Shown here: one piece after another, positions 49,701 to 58,176 of the stretch
How positions within the stretch are numbered: position 1 is the first letter of the stretch
Layout: the number at the start of each line of letters is the position of its first letter
Program-made: the position numbers and the translations under genes
The notes under the pieces: generated by a model
Told to the model about the DNA's origin: nothing
The model's input: the letters and a program-made list of their open reading frames with translations, nothing else
Database searches by the model: none
DNA from: Xylaria sp. FL1777
Lineage: Eukaryota > Ascomycota > Sordariomycetes > Xylariales > Xylariaceae
Direction: 5' to 3'
DNA: 64,000 nt
Assembly: GCA_022578965.1 (NCBI GenBank)
Contig: MU400567.1
Coordinates: 186,001-250,000, forward strand

Positions 49701-52523
49701 TTTATTATTAAGCTTTATATTTTGCTAGTTTTTCTAAGCTTTTTTTAATATATATATTATTTATGCCTTTTTTACGTTTTTTTAAAAAAAGATTTCTTTT
49801 GCTATTTTTTTTTCTATTAGTAGCTATAATACTAGTTTTATAATTTTATTAACTATTTTTTATATATTAAAAAGTTTATTAGCTTTGCGTTTTTTATTAA
49901 AACGTTGCTATATTATAGTTATATTGCTAGTAAATCTTAGTTATATATTAGTTATGTTTTTAATAAATAAGTTATTTAATATTATTTTTACGTTTTTTGT
50001 TATATTTGCAACTTATTTACTTTAATTTATTTATTTAATTTATTATATATAGCGCTGTTTTATTATTTAAAATAAATGTTTAACTTGTTTAATTAAGCTT
50101 GCTTAAATTTTGTTTTATTAAAGCTAAATATTAATGCTTGCAATATTATAAAATTACTTATAATAATAATTGCTTTATGTTATATATATATTGTTTTAAC
50201 CCTAAATATATTTAAAAGGCTATTTTTATTAAAGTTATAAAGTTAGTTTTTTTTAATTAGTAGCGCTTAAAATTAAAGTAATTATTAATAATACTTAAAA
50301 CTTAAACTTTTTTTAATATAGTTTTTTTTTTTTTTGTATACTATAGTAAAATTAAAGCTATAAATAATAAGTTTAACCTTTAAGTTTTTTTTTTTGTTAA
50401 TACTTTTTAAATATGCTTAAAACATATTATATTACTTTAAGCTATTTTAACATTTTTGTTTAAATACTTATATTTTTTAAAACTTATAATAAAGTAGCTA
50501 TAACTTAAAACTTTTAAAATATTACAAATAATTTAATACTTAAGTTAATAATAAAATTAGTTTAACTTTTTTAAGTTGCTTATTTATTATAGCTATAAAT
50601 TAGCAAGCTACTATTAATAAGTTTATTAATATAACTAGCTTATATAATATATAGCTTTTTTTTAATAATATACTTTTAACTAAGCATATATATTAAGTTT
50701 AAATAGCTATTAGTTATAATAATATAATTATTTAATAAGCAAAATATAATATTGCTATACTTTAAAATAAAATGCTATTAATATTAATTAAAGTTATAAT
50801 AGGTATTTTTGTACTAATAATTAAAGCATAAAAACTTGCTTTATAATAGTAATAGCTTAAAGCTTAAAGCTTTTGTTTTAAGTGCTGCTAAAAAAGCATA
50901 AAGTAGTTATAGCTAAGTTAAACATAATAGCTTTTACTTTTGCTTACTTTTGCTTATATATTTTATTTTTTAAATAATTTTTAAAACATGTTTTAAAAGC
51001 TAATATTATACTTAAAATAAAAAATAATAACTTTAAGCAGTTAAAATGTGCTTTTATTACCTTTTTTTTACATTTTACCTTTTTTTTTAATTTTAGCATT
51101 CTTTATTATTACTGCTACTATTACTACTTTTTTGTTTATATATTTATTATAATTAAGTTTAAGATTTTATTAAAATATTATTTTTAAATAACTGCTTTAA
51201 TTAAATAATAAAAAAAATTATAACCTTAAAACCCCTAAAAAATTATTAGTTAAATATAATTAAGTTTTAAGCTTTTTAGTTTATATAATAAAGCTTTTGT
51301 TTTTTTATAGCAATTTAAATAATTTTTTTATTTTAAAAAAAGTAGCTAAAAACGAGTTATTTTTATACTAAGTTTACTATTACGCTTTAATAAATGCTTG
51401 CAGCATTTAAATAAATAGCTATAAAAGTTTAAAAACTAAAAAAAGAAAAGAAATTCAAAGCTTTAATAAAAATATTATACTTAAATAATTATTATTTTAC
51501 GCACTTAAACATATTTAATAATATAAACTATAACTTAAACTTAAAATAGGTTATTTTTAATAATATTAGCATTTTTTTAGCTTTTAAAAATAAACATATA
51601 TTAATTAAGTTTTATATAAAAATAATTAAAACAATTTAAACTTTTTAATGTTTATTAATAAAGCTAAATAAATAATAAAAGCTAAAGTATAAAACTTAGT
51701 AAATAATATAAACTTAAACTACTTATTAATTTTAAACAAAAAATAATAATACAAATAGTTTAAATAAATTATAAGTTTAATAACTTATATATTAAATATT
51801 TGCTTTATTTAACTATTATTTAATAATGTTTTTGCTTATTATATATATTTTTAATAAATAATAAATATTTAAGTACTGCATTTTTAAATATTTACTTTAA
51901 TAAATAAATAAATTATTGCTTGTTTTATAGGTTTTTTTTTATGTATTATTAATTTAGCTAAATATTTTTTTACTTGCTTTATTATTTAAATATTTTAATT
52001 TATTTACGTATTTATATATTAATTAATAAATAGCAATAAGTTATAAAACTATGCACTTTTTTAACTTTTATTAAATATAACTTAAACTATTTATACTTTA
52101 AATTATTTAAAACGTATTAATAAATATTATAACTTTAGTACTGCATATTTAAGATTTTTTAAAATAAAAGCTATAAAAATAGCTAGTAAAAGTATTATAA
52201 GCAATTAAATCTTTAACAAACAAAAATAGCAAAAATGCATTTATGCTTTTATTAAAAAAACTTAACTATATGTTTTATTAAAAATACCTTTAAGAAGTTA
52301 AGCTTTTTGCTAACTAAAAGCTAATTTTAAAAATATTACGTTAGTTTATTTTTAAATATAAAAACTAGCTTTATAATAACAATAAAGCAATAAAAAATTA
52401 AAATAAAAAAATTAACTAAAACATAAATAAAACGTTTATTAAACGTATTATATAAGTTTTTTCTTTTAGTAAAATTTTTAATAGTAGCATAAAAAGCAAA
52501 GCAGTATTAAGTTTATAACTTTT

Positions 52524-52555
<32 letters not shown>

Positions 52556-53677
52556 CTATATAAATAATTTATAACTATTAAATGTTATAAAAATTAATTT
52601 TACTTTTTTTAAATTTCTTAAAGCTACTATTATTAAAATATTTAAAACGTTATTTAAAAAATCTTATGCTTAAAAAAATAAACAAACAGCTTTTATTAAA
52701 CTTAAAAAGCATTTAGTTTTTTAAATATTTAAAGCAATATATTTAATGCTTAATTTATAATGCTTAAATTTACGCTTTAAAAACTTAACTAAAAATTAAT
52801 AAAAAAAACTAAATAAACAACTTAAAACTGTTAACTTATAAACTAAAGTTATATATTTGCAAATTAGATTTTATATATATATAAGCATTATAATTTTGTA
52901 GTAAGTTTTTAAGCTAAAAGTATTATATATTTATTATTTTAGCATTATAAGTAAAGAATTTTAAGCAGCTAGCAAATATTATTTAAGCTTTAAACAATTA
53001 TATATTTTTATTAGCTATAATAAAAAATATAAAACTAAATTTAGCTTATTTTATAATAAACTAAGTAATACTATTATAAAAAGATTTAAATATTTTAAAT
53101 AGCTTAGTTTAAACTTTTTAAAGCGTTATAATAATTATATAATAATAAAAAACAAACAGCATTTTATAAGTAAATCTATAGCAGTTTTTATATAATTTAC
53201 GTTAAAAAAAATATATATTATTTAATTAACTTGTTTTTTAAATAAAATTAATAAATAAATTTGCAATACTTTTATAACATATATTAACTTTTTAATAGTT
53301 ATTTATTAAAATAAGCAATTATTAGTTATATAATAAGTTAATAAACTATAAACTAATAATAAAACGCTATAAACATTATATTAAACGTTTAAAAAAAGCA
53401 CTACTATAGCTTTGCTACATTATTATTTTTAGCTATTTTTTTGCTTATTACTTAAGCACAAAAAACAATATATTAAAAAACTTAATGTTTATAGTTAAAA
53501 CTATTACTAAACTAAAGTATGTAGCTTAGCTAGCTAGTTTTAAGTATAATTAAATGTTAAGCAGCAATATTTAAAGCGTAAATTTAAGTTAAAAAAGCTA
53601 TTAGCTAAGCTACTATTAGTAATATTGCACGTATTACATATAAAACACTAACACGCTAAAGATTACATAATAAGTAT
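40746..53677. other. AT-rich stretch, unidentified; T-rich 44.7-50 kb, then extreme AT
   Basis: No element recognised on either strand. From about 44.7 to 50 kb the + strand is strongly T-rich with long T runs, the opposite skew to the copia and LINE bodies. Open pieces there (43976-44176, 45258-45524, 49105-49344, 49378-49572) are hydrophobic artefacts of TTT/CTT/TTA codons. An 83-codon Lys-rich piece at 42569-42820 is also anonymous. 50-53.6 kb is the most AT-rich part of the block. Confidence 0.5.
52526..52555. repeat. Poly(T) run of 30
   Basis: Uninterrupted T tract preceded by CTTTTTC-like sequence. Shorter homopolymers occur at 44827-44842 (T16) and 46653-46669 (A17). Read on the minus strand this could be the poly(A) tail of a retroposed element, but no body was recognised to its right. 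Confidence 0.8.
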
Positions 53678-53982
53678 ATCGCCAAGATAACCGAGAAGGA
53701 ATTTTAGGTGGCGGGTTGGCGGAAAGCCAATAACCGCGCTCCGTCGCAAAAGCGCTTCAAGATTGAGAACGCAACTACATAGCTGTCGCCAATTTTATTA
53801 CCTCTCTATCCTCACGCCGTCTTTTGACAGTTCAATCTAGTCCACCCTCGGACTATCTCCCGCCGCGGAATTTAGGTACTAGCATCGCTCTTGCTCCAAT
53901 GCTTATCTTCCTTCGGGCTTGTATTCGCACATGAGTTGGTGATCACAGCGCCCCATCTTCTCTTTTAAGACACATCGCAGCC
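53678..53982 (+). promoter_or_regulatory. Promoter/leader of ATX2-like gene at the AT-block border
   Basis: The first 305 bp of ordinary-composition DNA after the AT-rich block. No clear TATA box. Pyrimidine-rich tracts (53805-53835) precede the gene. An upstream ATG at 53899 opens an 11-codon frame ending at 53934, overlapped by a 3-codon frame (53931-53942); if the transcript starts upstream of 53,899 these could dampen translation. The main ATG at 53983 has a good context (GCAGCCATGGCC). Confidence 0.5.
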
Positions 53983-55358
53983 ATGGCCGGGGCTGGGTTG
54001 ATACTTCTTCTCCCCCTAACGGTAAGTTCAAGAGCCGAATGCACTGGATCGATACTCTCGGCACGGGACTGACCAAGGTGGGACGACAGGTGGTGATGAC
54101 ACTGGCGTAGGTGCCCCAACGATGAAACCGAATTCCGGAGCCCGACAACTAACAACACCAGCTCATTTCTGGCTGGCGCATTGCCGCTTTCTATGACTCT
54201 TTCGCAGTCGCAGCTGCGATTAATATCTAGTATCGGAATAGGAATACTTGTCGGAACTTCATTAATCGTTATAATACCGGAAGGTATCGAAGCGGTGGCC
54301 GACTCTTCTATCGCGGCACATAACCCAACCCCGAGGGGCTTACATATGGCTAGAGATGGACTTGCAGTCCGATGGATAGAGAGGCCTTTCGATGCTCCCA
54401 TTGAACGAGCTTGGGGCGCAAGCCCTGAGCAGAACTCACCATTAGATACTTCGGTGATAACGCTAGATAATGCAGCAGGCGCAGCTCTTCAAGTTCGAGC
54501 TCCGGTGACCGGACCAGAGGCCCCAAGGGAAGCTCCCTCACAATCTACTGAAACATCACCGGCTGGAGCTGAGTTGCCTACGCTATACATTGGATTGTCT
54601 TTGGTACTAGGATTTATTCTCATGTTCCTTATTGATAGGCTGCCTCGCCATGCCTCGGAAAATTTCCAGCCTCCTACGCCAAGGCACATCAGTCTTAGCA
54701 ACCTAGGAGGATCATCACTCTCGGCAAACGAGGAAGAATCAGATGGATTCTTAGGATCGCTCACGCCAACCCCGAAACAGTCCAGAAGTCTTGCGACAAC
54801 AACAGGCTTGGTGATCCATGCTGCTGCGGATGGAATAGCTATGGGGGCTTCTGTCTCCTCGCCGGATAAGCAACTGGGTCTCATCGTCTTCATTGCGATT
54901 ATGGTACATAAGGCTCCCGCAGCCTTTGGTTTGACATCGGTACTATTGAAACAGGGGCTGTCTAAGCGTGCAGCTAGGGGCCATCTCATTGTGTTTAGCT
55001 TGGCCTCTCCATTTGGAGCATGGCTGACATTTATCCTTGTGAGTTTTCTAGGTGGTGGTGGACAAGGAGAAGTAAGCCAATGGTGGACCGGCATGCTTCT
55101 ACTGTTCTCAGCAGGAACTTTTCTGTAGGTCTCGTCTCGTCTACTCTGGTTTATTCGTGAACTGATAGTAATAGCTACGTCGCTATGCATGCAATGCAGG
55201 AGGGCGAGTCACCGAGCCATGATATCGGCTCTGGGGTAAATGGATATGCGGATGGGAGCATTTCTCAGAGGAAACATGCTCATCCGCAGATGAGGGAAAC
55301 TCTCGCAACCATGATTGGCATGCTACTACCTTTACTGACACAATTTGCCCATCATTGA
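53983..55358 (+). CDS. ATX2: ZIP metal transporter, ATX2/SLC39A9 type
   Basis: Predicted secretory-pathway (Golgi-type) zinc/manganese transporter of the ZIP family. My gene model has four exons, 53983-54021, 54090-54106, 54162-55124 and 55175-55358, joined in frame to 400 residues; introns of 68, 55 and 50 nt begin GTAAGT, GTAGGT and GTAGGT. The N-terminus reads MAGAGLILLLPLTVVMTLAS, then FLAGALPLS, the typical first membrane helix. The metal site is visible: HAAADGIAMGAS (H238, D242) and VHKAPAAFG (H268), both signatures of the SLC39A9/ATX2 branch. SAGTFLYVAM spans the last splice, and the protein ends LLPLLTQFAHHH. The loop between helices II and IV is acidic/Ser-rich. Family and metal class are secure; the exact metal and compartment are inferred. 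It is the first gene beyond the RIP block. Confidence 0.92.
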
Positions 55359-55935
55359 TATTGTGATGGCTACCCCTATTTTCAAACCAGCGTCGGCGTA
55401 ATATTAGAATGGGTGGACTTAATGATCACACGATGTACGACTATGAATCCAAGACCTAGGCAACAAAAGTCGGGGCGATGTACAGCGTATGATTTAGTAT
55501 GTATACAATTCCCAGATAAATGCACATTGTTAAGCTTTCCTGCAATACGTAATGTCGGGCCATGCAGATAGGGGAGAGACTAGTTTGTGGCGTTATCGGA
55601 TTGTAATCTGAGCTGGGATGTTTTAAGGTCACTATTGCTAGGTATGGTTCCACCATGAGGGGCAGGTATTCCAGGTAAGTATACAATTGCTCTCCTACCT
55701 CGTTACAGATCTGCTAATCGAACCGATATAGGAGGGTTATCTATGTAGGTTAGCATACGAAGCTGTACCGAAGTTCATTCCTACCGAAGCTCGAAAGACC
55801 CCCACCTCATGACTGCCGAAATTAATCTACCTTGAAAAATAACCTATCTATAAGTTATACTTACTACGAGTGCTTCAAATTCAACGTCCCTTAAACATAC
55901 AATATAGGTTCATCCCGACTTGTACTCAAGACTAG
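55359..55935. other. Intergenic region between ATX2-like and reductase genes
   Basis: 577 bp holding the transporter's 3' UTR and the reductase promoter. No RNA gene or further coding exon recognised. A 76-codon minus-strand open frame (55456-55686) lacks any recognisable domain and is probably chance. Confidence 0.6.
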
Positions 55936-56943
55936 ATGGCTCCTCGAGCCCTCATTTTCGGCACTGGCAGCATAGGCGCAGTCTATGCTTGGGCTCTTTC
56001 GCGCGCTATCCCAGAATCGAACATCACAGCTATCTGCCGATCAAATTATGAGGTTGCGTCACAACGCGGATTTACAATTAACTCGACGATCTGGGGCCAT
56101 GACCTTTCTGTGCGGCCACAAGTGGTGCGCTCCGTATCTGAAGCGGTGGCACAGTCATCACTGCCCTTCGACTACATACTCGTGGCTGCAAAGGCAATCC
56201 CCACCACGCCTTCGACTGCCGAGCTGATCCGGCCCGCCATCACGCCGGGCACAACGACCGTCGTGCTCGTACAAAACGGCATCGGGTTCGAGGAGGAGTA
56301 TGCCCGCCTGTATGCTGGTGATGACATCCCCATACTCAGCACCGTCGTCTATCTACCGGCAACGCAGACGGCACCGGCCGTGGTAAGCCACAGGGAGATC
56401 GAGCATCTACATGTCGGCACTTACCCGGCGTCTGGGGTGCCGGAGACACACAAGCGCGCCGCACGAGCGTTCGTGGACCTGTTGACGGCCACCGGCGCCA
56501 CAAGTACACTACACGACGACGTGCAGGCACAGCGATGGAGCAAGCTGCTCGTCAATGCGTCGTGGAATCCGATTTGCGCACTCACTAGGTCACGGGACAA
56601 GCAGTTTATAGAATCTGGAAAGAAACCAGACGAGGAGAATGAGGCTGCTCGGTTTGTTCGGGATGTTATGAGGGAGATCGCCAGTGTTGCTCAGGCATGT
56701 GGGTATAAAGACATTGACGATAAAGTAATCGACTTTCAAATTGGCCGCATGGCCTCTAGAGGACCCCCGGGAATCCAACCGTCAATGTTGGCTGATGCCC
56801 TTGATGGGAGGAGTCTTGAGGCTGACGCTATTGTTGGGAATACGGTCAGGATAGCCAAGGAGAAAGGTGTCGATGTGCCTCTGCTGCGAGCGCTGTATAT
56901 ACTTGCTCAGGGCCTAAGTGCGAGTTTCTCTTTAGCCAAGTAG
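55936..56943 (+). CDS. 2-dehydropantoate 2-reductase family protein (ApbA/PanE)
   Basis: Single-exon gene of 335 residues, close to the usual length of ketopantoate reductases. The family reduces 2-dehydropantoate to pantoate with NADPH in coenzyme A synthesis. N-terminal Rossmann fold: GTGSIG at 9-14 for the cofactor; LVAAKA with K86; VLVQNGIG at 110-117. C-terminal helical domain: RWSKLLVNASWNP at 200-212 with the catalytic-type Lys203 and Asn207, then SMLADALDGRSLEADAIVGN at 283-302, containing the conserved Glu295 and Asp297. All key residues are present, so activity is plausible. Fungi carry several paralogues of this family, some in secondary metabolism, so the true substrate is uncertain. 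No N-terminal targeting signal is evident. It converges on the L12 gene, 234 bp away. Confidence 0.9.
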   Translation: MAPRALIFGTGSIGAVYAWALSRAIPESNITAICRSNYEVASQRGFTINSTIWGHDLSVRPQVVRSVSEAVAQSSLPFDYILVAAKAIPTTPSTAELIRPAITPGTTTVVLVQNGIGFEEEYARLYAGDDIPILSTVVYLPATQTAPAVVSHREIEHLHVGTYPASGVPETHKRAARAFVDLLTATGATSTLHDDVQAQRWSKLLVNASWNPICALTRSRDKQFIESGKKPDEENEAARFVRDVMREIASVAQACGYKDIDDKVIDFQIGRMASRGPPGIQPSMLADALDGRSLEADAIVGNTVRIAKEKGVDVPLLRALYILAQGLSASFSLAK

Positions 56944-57177
56944 ACTAGAGATAAGGTGAGGTGTTTACGACATATGGTATATAGATTTAACATATTTACC
57001 GGGAGAGAGTGAGCAAAACGACAAGCTGCAGAGGTATTGTCGTAGTCTTTGTTCAATCAAGTGTTATACAAGATAGGTTACATGTATACATGGCTCTTCA
57101 CTCCTCGGCTCTTTAGAGTCTCTTTATGAGATGAACCAGCCCACGCTGTATGCGTTACATTGATTGCAGATTTATTC

Positions 57178-57800
57178 TTAGTCCATAACCACCGTAGCGC
57201 CAAGCTCCTTCATCGTGGCAACGATCTTCTCAGCCTCCTCCTTAGGCACAGACTCCTTCATTGTCTTAGGTGCGCTCTCAACAAATTTCTTGCTGTCCAC
57301 TAAGCTCAGCCCTAGCAGATTCTTGACCTCCTTTATGACCTTCGCCTTCGCGCTCGCCTCGAACGCTGTCAGCTTGATGGTGAACAGGGTCTTCTCTTGG
57401 GCGGCAGGGGCGGGCTCCTCAGCCTCTTCGGCGGCGGCCGGCGCCGCAGCGGGTGCAGCGGCAGCGAAGCCACCGACAGGTAGATCGGGGATGTTCAGCC
57501 GGGACTGATCGAGATATAATGTTAGCACACAGTCCCCACCCCGGCGTTCTCGACTTGTCTGTGCATCCTGACCTTTAAACTGGATACCAGATCGGCCGTC
57601 TCGAGAAGCGTCAGCTGGCTGATCTGGTCGACGATGCCGGAAATCTTGGGGCTTGTGGGCGCGGCCGCTGTCGAGTTGTGCCGTCTCGGTGTCGTTGCTG
57701 CTGTATTTTGAAGGAGTGGAGTTGTGACTCTGAACGAGGCGGCGCTGGATCGCAGTGGTCGCGCACAGCTGCGAGCTGCGTATCTGCACGGAACCGACAT
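57178..57800 (-). CDS. MRPL12: Mitochondrial large-subunit ribosomal protein L7/L12 (bL12m)
   Basis: Two exons on the minus strand, 57800-57573 and 57504-57178, with a 68-nt intron (GTCAGG...CTAAC...CAG) between Lys76 and Ser77; 184 residues. Residues 1-40 are rich in Arg, Ser and Ala with no acidic residue, a typical mitochondrial presequence. Residues 52-82 are the dimerisation helices that bind the uL10 stalk base. Residues 88-112 are an Ala/Pro/Glu hinge, and 114-184 the globular C-terminal domain (TLFTIKLTAFEASAKAKVIK, VDSKKFVESAPK) that recruits translational GTPases. An in-frame ATG lies 30 codons upstream (57890), but Met at 57800 gives a normal presequence. Head-to-head with midasin. 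The stalk role is established for the family. Confidence 0.93.
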
Positions 57801-58176
57801 ATTCGAGAGAGTGTTCAGGGCTCCGAAATCAATTGCGCGTGGGCTGGCGGGTGGTGGCTCTGGTTCAATGGCTTGGAGTTCGGAATACACTCACTTCCAG
57901 AATTTTGCTGAACGAGAGCTCTGGCTCTCTCGCCGTCCCTTGCTAATCTGGTGGCTCTTGACGGTACGGGCTCAACTGCAGGTGGACCCTGCTAAAGGTC
58001 GGTGGGTTCCTGGTCCGTACTGGCGCCTCACCGCCTAAATATCAGGGCGGCAGAAAAAGTTACAGTGGACAAGGACTCGTTCATCTTATCGCGATACCAA
58101 ATTCTTATTAGTTTGGGTTGATTCGTGAAGCGATTTCACCTTTTTCAAGCACATATCTTGTGTTTTCTCAGCAACC
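57801..58176. promoter_or_regulatory. Shared divergent promoter region, L12 and midasin genes
   Basis: 376 bp between the two start codons. The gene arrangement implies promoters for both directions. No TATA box stands out. CCGCC/GGCGG inverted words flank a 10-nt centre at 58031-58050, and CT-rich tracts occur near 57,920-57,960. Open frames seen here on the + strand are chance. Confidence 0.55.

Larger units (their letters stand above)
1..53677. other. Gene-free AT-rich block of RIP-decayed repeats
   Basis: Continuous DNA of extreme A+T content with stops in every frame every few tens of bases; the longest open frames are about 60-104 codons and resemble no intact gene. Recognisable content is transposon fossils whose paired copies differ only by transitions (24 of 24 in the gypsy LTR pair, 10 of 10 in the copia flanking repeat). 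Known fungal biology makes RIP (C to T, mainly in CpA, in duplicated DNA during the sexual cycle) the best explanation. Surviving C and G sit largely in GpC steps. The block ends abruptly near 53,678. Such blocks are typically H3K9-methylated heterochromatin, which is inference here. Confidence 0.93.

Noticed and set aside
51225..51240. Telomere-like AACCTTAAAACCCCTAA stretch
   Set aside because: A single non-repeated occurrence with imperfect units; no TTAGGG/CCCTAA array anywhere in the window.
1..53677. Mitochondrial DNA insertion or mitochondrial contig
   Set aside because: AT content would fit, but no mitochondrial gene, rRNA or tRNA is visible, the block contains nuclear retroelements, and it joins nuclear genes directly.
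53903..54401. Minus-strand open frames over the transporter 5' region (53903-54148, 53943-54401)
   Set aside because: Antisense shadows of exons and introns of the + strand gene; no domain, and the + strand model explains the sequence fully.
54181..55128. Single-exon 315-codon model for the transporter
   Set aside because: It begins at a non-ATG codon, lacks the first helix and stops inside an intron; splicing at three GT...AG introns restores the conserved N- and C-termini.
54489..55190. Minus-strand 233-codon frame opposite the transporter
   Set aside because: Shadow frame of the conserved ZIP coding sequence, without any recognisable domain.
57178..57789. 203-codon unspliced minus-strand frame as the L12 protein
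   Set aside because: Its N-terminal half is in the wrong frame; the 68-nt intron joins the true presequence and dimerisation helices to the C-terminal domain.
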